Below are positions 24,393 to 33,095 of a stretch of 64,000 bases of DNA, piece after piece. Numbering within the stretch: position 1 is the first letter of the stretch; each line of letters starts with the position of its first letter. The stretch is from positions 1-64,000 of the forward strand of contig NZ_JBOBFV010000003.1 in NCBI RefSeq assembly GCF_050587365.1, written 5' to 3'. The notes under the pieces are model-generated. The model made no database searches. It worked only from the letters and a program-made list of their open reading frames with translations, and was not told the origin of the DNA. The translations under genes were made by a program, and so were the position numbers. Origin of the DNA: Plantibacter auratus. Lineage in GTDB: Bacteria; Actinomycetota; Actinomycetes; Actinomycetales; Microbacteriaceae.

Positions 24393-25193
24393 TCACGCGT
24401 GCTGCGCGAACGCGCTCTCGAAGACGCACACCGATGCCGCCGTGGCCAGGTTCATGCTCTCGGCACGGCCGTAGATCGGTACCGTAACCGCACGGTCGAC
24501 GAGCTCGAGGTGCTCGTCGGTGAGTCCCCTGGCCTCGTTGCCGAACACCCATGCCGTCGGCCGCGCGAGCACACCTGCCGACCGGGCCACGAGGAGGTCC
24601 TCGCCCTTGATGTCGGCCGCGAGCGTCTGCAGTCCCGCTGCACGGGCCCGTTCCAGCACGGCGGGCAGCTCGACACCGACTGCGACGGGCAGGTGGAAGA
24701 GCGAGCCGGTCGTGGAGCGCACGACCTTCGGGTTGTAGAGGTCGACGGTCCGTCCGCTCAGGACGACGGCGTCCGCGCCGGCGGCGTCGGCGGCTCGGAT
24801 GATCGTCCCGAGGTTGCCCGGATCGCGGACCTCCTCCAGGATGACGACGAGCTGCGGCTCTCCGGCGAAGATGTCCTTGATCGAGGTCGGGAACTGCTGC
24901 GCGACCGCGATGAACCCCTGCGGGGTGACGGTGTCGGCCATCGACTCGAGGACCTGCTCGGTGACGAACTCGATCTCGAGTCCTGCATCGGTAGCCGCGC
25001 CCCCGATCTCGGTGTAGCGCTCGAGGGCGGTCGGCGTCGCGTACAGCTCGAGGATCAGGTCGGGCCGGAACTGCAGGGCCTCCGAGACCGCCTGTGGTCC
25101 TTCGAGGAGGAACAGGCCGGTCTCCTGTCTCGCCGGACGCTTGGCGAGTTTGGCGACGGATCGGACACGCGGTGACCGCGGATTGTCAAGCAC
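24393..25193 (-). CDS. TrmH-family (SpoU) RNA 2'-O-methyltransferase
   Basis: This 266-residue SPOUT enzyme methylates 2'-OH of a ribose in rRNA or tRNA. The N-terminal substrate-binding domain is followed by motif 1 DPGNLGTIIRAADAAGADA, motif 2 WVFGNEARGL and motif 3 ESMNLATAASV, all intact. Position near pheST and rplT is common for 23S rRNA methyltransferases in actinobacteria; the exact nucleotide target is unknown. GTG 25193 has TAGGAT 6 bases upstream, a leaderless pattern. Confidence 0.88.
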   Translation of the reverse strand: MLDNPRSPRVRSVAKLAKRPARQETGLFLLEGPQAVSEALQFRPDLILELYATPTALERYTEIGGAATDAGLEIEFVTEQVLESMADTVTPQGFIAVAQQFPTSIKDIFAGEPQLVVILEEVRDPGNLGTIIRAADAAGADAVVLSGRTVDLYNPKVVRSTTGSLFHLPVAVGVELPAVLERARAAGLQTLAADIKGEDLLVARSAGVLARPTAWVFGNEARGLTDEHLELVDRAVTVPIYGRAESMNLATAASVCVFESAFAQHA

Positions 25194-25199
25194 GCACCC

Positions 25200-25205
25200 A
25201 TCCTA
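25200..25205 (-). promoter_or_regulatory. -10 element of the TrmH-family gene
   Basis: TAGGAT on the minus strand, 6 bases before GTG 25193; no ribosome-binding site intervenes. Confidence 0.5.
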
Positions 25206-25228
25206 TGGGTCGCGCTCCGGACAGACGA

Positions 25229-25260
25229 AACGGCCCGATCCCTGGTGGGATCGGGCCGTT
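25229..25260 (-). terminator. Strong terminator after infC-rpmI-rplT
   Basis: A perfect 14-bp stem (AACGGCCCGATCCC and its complement) with a 4-base loop, followed on the minus strand by TTCGTCT. It lies 35 bases past the rplT stop and is the clearest terminator in the window. Confidence 0.85.
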
Positions 25261-25295
25261 CGAACACGTCGTCCGGGCGGACGCAGGGCTTCCGA

Positions 25296-25682
25296 CTACG
25301 CGGAGACCTTGGGCGCCGAGGTGTCGGCGGGCAGCGCGGCCTTGGCCGACGCGACGAGGGCCGCGAAGGTGGCGGGCTCGTGCACCGCGAGGTCCGCGAG
25401 GATACGGCGGTCGACCTCGATCCCGGCGAGGCCGAGACCCTGGATGAAGCGGTTGTACGTCATGCCGTTGGCACGCGATGCCGCGTTGATGCGCTGGATC
25501 CAGAGGCGACGGAAGTCACCCTTGCGCGCACGACGGTCGCGGTACGAGTAGACGAGGGAGTGAGTGACCTGCTCCTTGGCCTTGCGGTACAGACGCGAAC
25601 GCTGACCGCGGTAACCGGCGGCGCGCTCGAGGATGACGCGACGCTTCTTGTGAGCGTTGACCGCCCTTTTGACTCTTGCCAT
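25296..25682 (-). CDS. rplT: 50S ribosomal protein L20
   Basis: 128 residues, starting MARVKRAVNAHKKRR and containing the very conserved RGQRSRLYRKAKEQ and DFRRLWIQRINAA segments. L20 binds 23S rRNA early in 50S assembly. Last gene of infC-rpmI-rplT, 27 bases after rpmI. The C-terminal Ala/Pro-rich tail is slightly longer than in E. coli, as usual in actinobacteria. Confidence 0.98.
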   Translation of the reverse strand: MARVKRAVNAHKKRRVILERAAGYRGQRSRLYRKAKEQVTHSLVYSYRDRRARKGDFRRLWIQRINAASRANGMTYNRFIQGLGLAGIEVDRRILADLAVHEPATFAALVASAKAALPADTSAPKVSA

Positions 25683-25709
25683 GTTCCTAGTTCCTTACGG
25701 GTAAACGGT

Positions 25710-25904
25710 CTAGCGACCGAGCAGCTTCTTCATGACCTTGGCGTCGGCGGGCGCCAGCACCTGGTCCTGGTTCAGGCGACGGGTGCGACGGCTGGACTTG
25801 CTCTCCAGGTTGTGTCGCATACCGGCCTGCTGCTTCATCAGCTTGCCGCTGCCGGTGACCTTGAATCGCTTCTTGGCCCCGGAGTGGGTCTTCTGCTTCG
25901 GCAT
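25710..25904 (-). CDS. rpmI: 50S ribosomal protein L35
   Basis: 64-residue basic protein, MPKQKTHSGAKKRFKVTGSG, with the typical HNLESKSSRRTRRL block. It lies 15 bases after infC in the conserved infC-rpmI-rplT order. Confidence 0.98.
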   Translation of the reverse strand: MPKQKTHSGAKKRFKVTGSGKLMKQQAGMRHNLESKSSRRTRRLNQDQVLAPADAKVMKKLLGR

Positions 25905-25919
25905 GGGATTCCTCGTTTC

Positions 25920-26546
<627 letters not shown>

Positions 26547-26790
26547 GCGGAGCTCCTCTGACTGGGTGGGATGCCACGCGACCAGGTCCGATACCTGCGA
26601 CGCGACGAAATCGGTTCACCACACACCCGTACCCTCCGCCGGTGTTCAGAACACCTGTCGGAAGGCACCACGCCCGACGACCCGAAGCGGTGAAGCGACA
26701 GGCGGAGCGTGACAACCCGGTAACCTTGTGAAGCGGTCAAGCGCGGGTGGGAGAATCTCCTCTTTCGTACCGAGACATGTCTCGGAGCAC
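26547..26790 (-). promoter_or_regulatory. Long structured leader of the infC operon
   Basis: About 240 bases between the predicted start (near 26790) and infC. It contains a 16-bp palindrome CCGAGACATGTCTCGG (26770-26785) at the 5' end, the inverted repeat GGTGTTC-A-GAACACC (26641-26655), and an infC-proximal AGGAG site. No open frame is convincing. Leaders before infC-rpmI-rplT often carry ribosomal-protein autoregulation; that is inference here. Confidence 0.5.
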
Positions 26791-26796
26791 CGCACG

Positions 26797-26802
26797 AGTC
26801 TA
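26797..26802 (-). promoter_or_regulatory. -10 element of the infC operon promoter
   Basis: TAGACT on the minus strand, with GTTGTT as a weak -35 seventeen bases upstream. It is close to the ribosome site of the divergent DUF1844 gene (GTG 26816), so the two transcripts start nearly back to back. Confidence 0.4.
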
Positions 26803-26815
26803 ACAGAGGATCCAC

Positions 26816-27187
26816 GTGAACAACACCACCAGCCCGTACGACCACGACGACGAGTCGGGAGGGGCCGATCAGGCCACCCGGGACATCGCCGACGTCCCCG
26901 CCGTCGAGGTCATCACCACCGCCGCCGTGCACCTCATGAGCGCCGCAGCGGTCAAGTGCGGCCTCGCGGACGCCCCCGACGCCCAGACGGACCTCGACGA
27001 AGCCCGCAAGCTCATCAACGCCCTCGCCGGTCTCATCACCGCAGGTGCCCCGGAGATCAGCGACATGCACGCCCGGTCGTTGCGCGACGGCCTGCGATCC
27101 CTGCAGCTCGCTTTCCGGGAGGCGTCCACCATCCAGGATCCCATCGGCAAGGGTCCCGGCGAGAAGTGGACCGGCCCGGTCACCTGA
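26816..27187 (+). CDS. DUF1844-family protein
   Basis: This 123-residue soluble protein carries the DUF1844 core: VEVITTAAVHLMSAAAVKCG, an acidic helix with DLDEARKLINALAGLI, then the RSLRDGLRSLQLAFREAS helix. GTG at 26816 is preceded by AGAGGA. It is conserved opposite the infC operon in many actinobacteria. The function is unknown. Confidence 0.85.
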   Translation: MNNTTSPYDHDDESGGADQATRDIADVPAVEVITTAAVHLMSAAAVKCGLADAPDAQTDLDEARKLINALAGLITAGAPEISDMHARSLRDGLRSLQLAFREASTIQDPIGKGPGEKWTGPVT

Positions 27188-27199
27188 TCGCAGCGCGGC

Positions 27200-27233
27200 G
27201 CTCCGCCTCGCCGATCAGTCGGCGGGGCGGAGC
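27200..27233. terminator. Bidirectional stem-loop overlapping the end of the SseB gene
   Basis: A 15-bp stem (one G-U) from GCTCCGCCTCGCCGA to TCGGCGGGGCGGAGC with a TCAG loop. The loop contains the SseB TGA stop (27215-27217), so the last codons of that gene double as terminator stem for the plus-strand DUF1844 transcript. Confidence 0.6.
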
Positions 27234-28042
27234 GACACCGCGAGCGAGTCGACGCGCGTCGCGATGACCTCGTCCGCGGCCCAGCGCTGAGCCAGCCGCG
27301 CGAGCACTGCGTCGAGCTCCTGCTGGGTCAGTCCCTGCAGCAGGCCGAGCTCGACCACGAGCTCGGATCCGGCGAGCTTCGCCTCAGGATCTCCGGCTCG
27401 CAGGCGCACACTCACGACCGCGAGCTCCTGCTCGATCGACCGCTCGAACGCGTCGCGCACCAGCGGGTCCGCGAAGCTGGGCGTCCACGGCTGCGACTGC
27501 GCGATCGCCCACAGCGCGGGGCGGCGTACGGCGAACTCGGTGCTCGACGTCGGATCGAGGACCACGACGTCCGTCTGCTCGCTCGCGGCCGCCAGTGCGA
27601 CCCGGACGCCGTCGGCCGGGATCGGCCTCGCCGTCCGGTTCCACGCGGACATCGCCTGCACCGAGCTGAACACCGGGAGCACGGTGCGGCCGTCCGGACC
27701 GGTCACCGTCACGATGGACAGCTCCTGCGACTTGTCGACCAACTGGCCGTGCTCGTTCTCGCCGGCCTCACCGAGGTGGGCCACGAGCGGGATGAGCAGG
27801 CGGGAGTCCCGGAAGGCGTCGACGACCTCGGCCTCGCCGACCTCGCCGGCCCGGAAGCGTCGGAGGGACTCGATCAGCCGCTCGGGCGCACTGCCGTCGT
27901 CACCGGAACTCGCGTTCGGCTGGAAGCTCCGACCGGCCCAGGGCTGGCCGGCCGAATCGGCACCACCCATCGCACGGTGGGCATGCCCGCCCGACGGACC
28001 GTGCCAGTCGGGCGCGGAGGATTCGTCAGCGGCCCGAGACAT
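27215..28042 (-). CDS. SseB-family protein
   Basis: This 275-residue protein has an N-terminal Gly/Ser/His-rich disordered stretch (about 1-50) and an SseB N-terminal-type domain (about 55-190, including RLLIPLVAHLGEAGEN and LPVFSSVQAMSAW). The C-terminal part (GSELVVELGLLQGLTQQELD) is SseB-C-like. It overlaps the 3' end of priA by 17 bases, so it is probably the last gene of the hisB-hisH-priA transcript. Molecular function is unknown. Confidence 0.82.
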   Translation of the reverse strand: MSRAADESSAPDWHGPSGGHAHRAMGGADSAGQPWAGRSFQPNASSGDDGSAPERLIESLRRFRAGEVGEAEVVDAFRDSRLLIPLVAHLGEAGENEHGQLVDKSQELSIVTVTGPDGRTVLPVFSSVQAMSAWNRTARPIPADGVRVALAAASEQTDVVVLDPTSSTEFAVRRPALWAIAQSQPWTPSFADPLVRDAFERSIEQELAVVSVRLRAGDPEAKLAGSELVVELGLLQGLTQQELDAVLARLAQRWAADEVIATRVDSLAVSLRPAD

Positions 28043-28772
28043 CCAGCGCCTCGGCCAGGGTGAACGCGCCGTTGTAGAGCGCCTTCCCGATGATGGCGCC
28101 CTCGAGCCCCAGGGGGACCAGCTCGCGCAGCGCGACCAGGTCGTCGAGGCTCGAGATGCCGCCGGAGGCCACCACCGGCCGCTCCGTGCGCTCGAGCACC
28201 TGTCGGAGCAGTTCGATGTTCGGCCCCTGCATCGTGCCGTCCTTCGTGACGTCCGTCACGACGTAGCGTGCGCAGCCCGCCTCCTCGAGACGGTCGAGGA
28301 CCGTCCACAGGTCGCCGGCGTCCTGCGTCCAGCCGCGAGCGGCGAGCGTCGTGCCACGGACGTCGAGGCCGACCGCGATCGCCTCGCCGTACTGGGCGAT
28401 GACACTCGCGGCCCACTCGGGGTTCTCGAGCGCCGCGGTCCCGAGGTTGACGCGTGCGACGCCCGTCTCGAGCGCCTGCTCGAGGGAGGCGTCGTCGCGG
28501 ATGCCGCCCGACAGCTCGATGTTGACGCCGCGCGCCTTCGAGATGACCTTGCGGATGATCGACCGGTTGTCGCCACGGCCGAACGCGGCGTCGAGATCGA
28601 CGAGGTGGATCCACTCCGCCCCCTGACGGGCCCAGTCCAGGGCCGCGTCCACGGGCTCACCGTAGTTCGTCTCCGAACCGGCCTCGCCGCGCGTCAACCG
28701 GACGGCCTTCCCGTCCACGATGTCGATCGCGGGGAGCAGCGTCAGTCCGGCCGTCGTGTTGAACTCGTTCAT
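28026..28772 (-). CDS. priA: Phosphoribosyl isomerase A (HisA/TrpF bifunctional)
   Basis: This 248-residue TIM barrel catalyses the ProFAR isomerisation in histidine synthesis and, in actinobacteria that lack trpF, also the PRA isomerisation in tryptophan synthesis. Features are LLPAIDIVDGKAVRLTRGEA with the catalytic Asp, GSETNYGEPVDAA, and the phosphate-binding VVASGGISS. ATG 28772 is the start; open frame upstream runs into hisH. Dual activity is family knowledge, not proven here. Confidence 0.94.
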   Translation of the reverse strand: MNEFNTTAGLTLLPAIDIVDGKAVRLTRGEAGSETNYGEPVDAALDWARQGAEWIHLVDLDAAFGRGDNRSIIRKVISKARGVNIELSGGIRDDASLEQALETGVARVNLGTAALENPEWAASVIAQYGEAIAVGLDVRGTTLAARGWTQDAGDLWTVLDRLEEAGCARYVVTDVTKDGTMQGPNIELLRQVLERTERPVVASGGISSLDDLVALRELVPLGLEGAIIGKALYNGAFTLAEALDVSGR

Positions 28773-28857
28773 GATCCACCGTCTCTTCGGGAGCTGCGAG
28801 CCCCTCGGTTCCCGGCGCACAGCATGCCTCGTGGCACAAGCACCTGATCCTAGTCGG

Positions 28858-29493
28858 CTACAGGGTGCCGAGCCAGTTGGACAGCAGACGGATACCGGCG
28901 TCGCCCGACTTCTCCGGGTGGAACTGCGTCGCCGACAGCGGACCGTTCTCGACGGCCGCGAGGAACGGCACCCCGTGGGTCGCCCAGGTGAGGCGCGGCT
29001 CTGGGAACGGCGGCATGACCTCGAGGGTCCACTGCTGTGCGGCATAGGAGTGGACGAAGTAGAAGCGTTCGTCGGCGAGGCCGTCGAAGAGCACGGACCC
29101 TGCGTCCGGCGACACCGTGTTCCAGCCCATGTGCGGCAGGACGGGCGCCTGGAGTTCTGTGACCGCTCCGGGCCACTCCCCCAGGCCGTCGGCCTCGGAA
29201 CCACGCTCCAAGCCGCGCTCGAACATGACCTGCATCCCCACGCAGATGCCGAGGACGGGACGGCCTCCCGCGAGACGACGGTCGATGACCTCGTCGCCGT
29301 GGGAAGAACGGAGGGCGCCGATCACCGCATCGAAGGCGCCGACCCCTGGCACCACGAGACCGTCGGCGGCCTGGGCGGCCTGGCGATCACCCGTCAGCAC
29401 GACGTCGGCGCCGGCGAGCTCGAGGGCCTTGACCGCGGAGTGCACGTTGCCGGAGCCGTAGTCGAGGACGACCACCGACGGGCGTGCGCTCAC
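28858..29493 (-). CDS. hisH: Imidazole glycerol phosphate synthase, glutaminase subunit
   Basis: This 211-residue class I glutamine amidotransferase feeds ammonia to HisF. The nucleophile Cys84 is in LGICVGMQ, and His/Glu are in FHPEKSG near residue 196. GTG 29493 overlaps the hisB stop (GTGA). The partner hisF is not within this window. Confidence 0.95.
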   Translation of the reverse strand: MSARPSVVVLDYGSGNVHSAVKALELAGADVVLTGDRQAAQAADGLVVPGVGAFDAVIGALRSSHGDEVIDRRLAGGRPVLGICVGMQVMFERGLERGSEADGLGEWPGAVTELQAPVLPHMGWNTVSPDAGSVLFDGLADERFYFVHSYAAQQWTLEVMPPFPEPRLTWATHGVPFLAAVENGPLSATQFHPEKSGDAGIRLLSNWLGTL

Positions 29494-30098
29494 AGCGCGC
29501 CCTTCGTCGACGGGATGCCCTGGACCAGGGGGTCGAACGCCTTCGCCTGCCGGAAGGCCCGCGCGAACGCCTTGAACTCCGCTTCGGCGATGTGGTGCGG
29601 ATCGCGACCGCCGAGGACGTTCACGTGCACGGTGAGGCCCGCGTTGAAGGTGACCGCCTCGAAGACGTGACGCACCATCGAACCCGTGAAGTGCCCGCCG
29701 ATGAGGTGGAACTCGAATCCGGCCGGTTCCCCGCCGTGCACGAGGTACGGACGACCGGAGATGTCGACCACGGCCTGCACGAGGGCCTCGTCGAGCGGGA
29801 CCAGCGCGTCCCCGTATCGCGAGATGCCGGCCTTGTCGCCGAGCGCCTGACGGATCGCCTGGCCCAGGACGATACCGACGTCCTCGACCGTGTGGTGGAC
29901 GTCGATGTCGACATCGCCCGTCGCACGGACGGTCAGGTCGGTCAGCGAGTGCTTCGCGAAGGCCGTGAGCAGGTGGTTGTAGAACGGGACGGAGGTCTCG
30001 ATGCTGCTCGTGCCGGTGCCGTCGAGGTTCAACTCCAGCTCGATGCTGGACTCGCTCGTCGCGCGCTGGATCCGGGCCGTGCGCTGCTGGGTGGTCAT
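29490..30098 (-). CDS. hisB: Imidazoleglycerol-phosphate dehydratase
   Basis: This 202-residue monofunctional dehydratase has metal-binding His/Glu motifs, including HHTVEDVGIVLGQ and the second cluster EAEFKAFARAF; the N-terminal SSIELELNLDGTG is standard. TACACT lies 7 bases before ATG 30098, so the gene heads its own leaderless transcript hisB-hisH-priA(-sseB). It is separated from hisC by the divergent sufS-sufU pair. Confidence 0.96.
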   Translation of the reverse strand: MTTQQRTARIQRATSESSIELELNLDGTGTSSIETSVPFYNHLLTAFAKHSLTDLTVRATGDVDIDVHHTVEDVGIVLGQAIRQALGDKAGISRYGDALVPLDEALVQAVVDISGRPYLVHGGEPAGFEFHLIGGHFTGSMVRHVFEAVTFNAGLTVHVNVLGGRDPHHIAEAEFKAFARAFRQAKAFDPLVQGIPSTKGAL

Positions 30099-30105
30099 GG
30101 GATCC

Positions 30106-30111
30106 AGTGTA
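30106..30111 (-). promoter_or_regulatory. -10 element of the hisB promoter
   Basis: TACACT on the minus strand, 7 bases before ATG 30098. Confidence 0.5.
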
Positions 30112-30208
30112 TCGAGCGCACCGCCGCTGCACGCCGCGTGTCAACGGGTGGGCATCGTCGCGTCATGCGGCTGCACCAGGCCGTGCCGACGCCTATCGTT
30201 GAGAGGTC

Positions 30209-31516
30209 ATGACTTCCACACCCAGCATCGCCCCGGCCGTCCCACTCGACGCGACGGAGATCGCCGCTCTCCGTGAACGGTTCCCGATCCTCGCCCGGGA
30301 GATGAACGGACACCCGCTCGTCTATCTGGACTCCGGAGCCACTTCGCAACGCCCGATCGAGGTCATCGACGCGGAGCGTGACTACGCGACGCACCAGAAC
30401 GCCGCCGTCCACCGTGGCGCCCACCTCCTGGCCGCCGAGGCGACGGAGCTCTTCGAGGGCGCTCGCGCCAGGGTCGCCGCGTTCATCGGTGCCGACGAGC
30501 GGGAACTCGTCTGGACCTCCGGCGCGACCGCAGCCCTCAACCTCATCGCCGGGGCCATCGGGAATGCGAGCGCCGGCCTCGGTGGTGCTGCCGCCGAGCG
30601 GTTCCGACTCGGTCCAGGCGACGAGATCGTCGTGACGGAACTCGAACACCACGCGAACCTCATCCCCTGGCAGCAACTCGCCGCACGTACCGGTGCGACC
30701 CTCCGTCACCTCCCAGTCGACGACCACGGCGTGCTGCGCTTGGACGCCGTGGACGACATCATCGGCGAACGCACGCGCATCATCGCCTTCGCGCACGTGT
30801 CCAACGTCACCGGGGCGATCGCGCCGGTCTCCGAGCTCGTCGCCCTCGCCGAACGCGTCGGCGCGCTGACCGTGCTCGACGCCTGCCAGTCCGTGCCGCA
30901 CCTGCCCGTCGACGTCGCGTCCCTCGGCGTCGACTTCCTCGTGTTCTCCGGCCACAAGATGCTCGGTCCGAACGGCATCGGGGCCCTGTGGGGTCGCCGC
31001 CGGCTGCTCGACGCCCTTCCCCCCTTCCTCACCGGCGGGTCGATGATCACGACCGTCACACTCGACGGCGCCGACTTCCTGCCCGCTCCGCAACGGTTCG
31101 AGGCCGGGACCCAGCCGGTGTCGCAGGCGATCGCCCTCGCGAGCGCCGTCCGGTTCCTGCAAGCGGTCGGCATGGACCGTGTCCACGCCACCGAGGCGGC
31201 CTACGGACAGCGTCTCGCGGCCGGACTCGCTGCCATCCCCGGCGTCACGCTCATCGGGCCGCCACCCGGGACGCCTCGCGCCGGGCTGGCGAGCTTCGAC
31301 CTCGCCGGTGTGCACGCCCACGACGTGGGTCAGTTCTTCGACGACCGGGGCATCGCGGTCCGCGTCGGTCACCATTGCGCGCAACCACTCCACCGCCGGT
31401 TGGGACTCACCGCGTCCACCCGCGCCAGCAGCTACCTCTACACGACGGAGGCCGAGATCGACGCCTTCCTCCACGCGGCCACCCTGGTCGGTCCGTTCTT
31501 CGGGGTGTCCCGATGA
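30209..31516 (+). CDS. sufS: Cysteine desulfurase, SufS type
   Basis: PLP enzyme that takes sulfur from cysteine for Fe-S cluster assembly. It has 435 residues, PLP lysine Lys250 in FSGHKMLGPNG, and persulfide Cys390 in RVGHHCAQP. It overlaps sufU by 4 bases (ATGA), the usual SufS-SufU pairing in Gram-positives. A TATCGT box 9 bases before the ATG and a GAGAGG site precede it. The rest of the suf operon is not here, and the pair sits between hisB and hisC. Confidence 0.93.
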   Translation: MTSTPSIAPAVPLDATEIAALRERFPILAREMNGHPLVYLDSGATSQRPIEVIDAERDYATHQNAAVHRGAHLLAAEATELFEGARARVAAFIGADERELVWTSGATAALNLIAGAIGNASAGLGGAAAERFRLGPGDEIVVTELEHHANLIPWQQLAARTGATLRHLPVDDHGVLRLDAVDDIIGERTRIIAFAHVSNVTGAIAPVSELVALAERVGALTVLDACQSVPHLPVDVASLGVDFLVFSGHKMLGPNGIGALWGRRRLLDALPPFLTGGSMITTVTLDGADFLPAPQRFEAGTQPVSQAIALASAVRFLQAVGMDRVHATEAAYGQRLAAGLAAIPGVTLIGPPPGTPRAGLASFDLAGVHAHDVGQFFDDRGIAVRVGHHCAQPLHRRLGLTASTRASSYLYTTEAEIDAFLHAATLVGPFFGVSR

Positions 31517-31950
31517 GCGGCCTGGAGAGCCTCTACCAGGAGCTCATCCTCGACCACGCCCGCCAGCGCCACGGCTTCGGGTTGCGGGACGCGCCCGCCG
31601 CCGAGTCGCACCAGCTCAACCCCACCTGCGGCGACGAGGTCACCCTGCAGCTCCATCCCGGGCCCGACGGTCGTCTCGCACCGATCGCCTGGGAGGGGCA
31701 CGGCTGCTCGATCTCGCAGGCGTCGAGCTCCTGCCTGAGCGACCTCGCGGCAGGCCTCACACCGGCCGAGCTCCAGGCCCTGGTCGACGAGTTCCGGACG
31801 GTCATCCGCTCGCGGGGCACGCTCGAGTTCGACGAAGAACGGTTCGGAGACGCCGCGGCGTTCAGTGGTGTCTCGCGCTACATCGCCCGCGTGAAGTGCG
31901 CCATGCTCCCCTGGGTCGCCGCCGAGGAGGCCATCTCCCGCCTGCCGTGA
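31513..31950 (+). CDS. sufU: Zinc-dependent sulfurtransferase SufU
   Basis: This 145-residue NifU/IscU-like protein accepts sulfur from SufS. Its zinc ligands align as Cys39, Asp41, Cys65 and Cys129, with the insertion typical of SufU rather than IscU between the second and third Cys regions. An additional Cys74 is visible. Co-translated with sufS. Confidence 0.93.
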   Translation: MSGLESLYQELILDHARQRHGFGLRDAPAAESHQLNPTCGDEVTLQLHPGPDGRLAPIAWEGHGCSISQASSSCLSDLAAGLTPAELQALVDEFRTVIRSRGTLEFDEERFGDAAAFSGVSRYIARVKCAMLPWVAAEEAISRLP

Positions 31951-31984
31951 GCAGGCGCCCCACCCCCGCCCGGCTGAGGGCTGG

Positions 31985-33064
31985 TCAGGCGGGGCTGATC
32001 GCCGCGAGGGCCTCGAGGAACGCGGTCGTCTCCGCTTCGGTGCCCGCGGTCACGCGCAGGTGGTTCGGGATACCCACGTCACGGATGAGGATCCCCAGCG
32101 CCAAGAGCGACTCGAACGCCGCGTGCGGATCGGCGACGCCGCCGAACAGGACGAAGTTGGATCCGCTCCGCTTCGGGTCGTAGCCGAGACGCCCGAGCTC
32201 GACGACGAGGCGATCGCGCTGCGTCCGGATGTCGTCGACCATCGCCAGCATCTCGTCGGCGTGCCGGAGCGCGGCGGTCGCGGCCGCCTGCGTCAGGGCG
32301 CTCAGGTGGTACGGGAGCCGGACGAGTCTCAGCGCGTCGACGACCGCGGGGTCGGCCGCAAGATACCCGAGACGGACCCCGGCGAAGGCGAAGGCCTTGC
32401 TCATCGTCCTGGAGACAATCAAGCGCGGACGCCCCTCCAACAGCGTGAGCGCGCTCGCCTCGTCGTCGGGAGCGAACTCCGCATACGCTTCGTCGACGAT
32501 CACCATGCCCCGCGACGCCTCGTACACCGCGGTGACGGTCTCGAGCGACAACGGTGTTCCGGTGGGGTTGTTGGGCGAGCAGAGGAACACGAGGTCGGGA
32601 TCCGCCTCGGCCACCTGACGCGCGGCGGTCTCGGGCGAGAGCTCGAACTCGGCGTCACGCGTCGCAGGGATCCACCTGGTGCCGACACCGGCGGCCAGGA
32701 GCGGATACATCGAGTACGTCGGCGTGAACCCGAGGAGCGATCGCCCGGGACCACCGAAGGCCTGCAGGATGTGCTGGAGCACCTCGTTCGACCCGTTCCC
32801 CGCCCAGATCTGCTCCGGGACCACCCCGTGACCCAGGTATCCCGCCAGCGCCTCCCGGAGTTCCGTGAACTCGCGATCGGGGTACCGGTTCACCGTGAGG
32901 ACCGCGGAGGCGAGCGAGGCGACGATGTCGTGCGCGACCGCCTCGGGGATCGGGTGCGTGTTCTCGTTCACGTTGAGCGCCACCGGCACCAGGGCCTGGG
33001 GAGCGCCGTACGGGCGCTGTCCTCGGAGGTCGTCGCGGATGGGGAGGTCGTCGAGAGCGGTCAC
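31985..33064 (-). CDS. hisC: Histidinol-phosphate aminotransferase
   Basis: This 359-residue PLP aminotransferase of fold type I has LNVNENTHPIPEAV at the N-terminus, the VIVDEAYAEF segment, and the PLP lysine in SRTMSKAFAFAGVRLGY. It converts imidazole acetol phosphate to histidinol phosphate. GTG 33064 has TAGCAT 6 bases upstream (leaderless). It is convergent with sufU and lies 31 bases downstream of the APC permease stop. Confidence 0.93.
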   Translation of the reverse strand: MTALDDLPIRDDLRGQRPYGAPQALVPVALNVNENTHPIPEAVAHDIVASLASAVLTVNRYPDREFTELREALAGYLGHGVVPEQIWAGNGSNEVLQHILQAFGGPGRSLLGFTPTYSMYPLLAAGVGTRWIPATRDAEFELSPETAARQVAEADPDLVFLCSPNNPTGTPLSLETVTAVYEASRGMVIVDEAYAEFAPDDEASALTLLEGRPRLIVSRTMSKAFAFAGVRLGYLAADPAVVDALRLVRLPYHLSALTQAAATAALRHADEMLAMVDDIRTQRDRLVVELGRLGYDPKRSGSNFVLFGGVADPHAAFESLLALGILIRDVGIPNHLRVTAGTEAETTAFLEALAAISPA

Positions 33065-33070
33065 TCCACA

Positions 33071-33076
33071 ATGCTA
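33071..33076 (-). promoter_or_regulatory. -10 element of the hisC promoter
   Basis: TAGCAT on the minus strand, 6 bases before GTG 33064, within the short gap after the permease gene. Confidence 0.45.
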
Positions 33077-33095
33077 GCCACTCCGACCGGCGCAC

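Noticed and set aside
26641..26655. Inverted repeat GGTGTTC-A-GAACACC considered as a LexA box
   Set aside because: The half-sites are in the opposite orientation (GTTC...GAAC instead of GAAC-N4-GTTC) and the spacing is wrong.
31964..31994. Possible hairpin between sufU and hisC
   Set aside because: Seven-base arms with a 17-base loop that includes the hisC stop; too weak to call a terminator.
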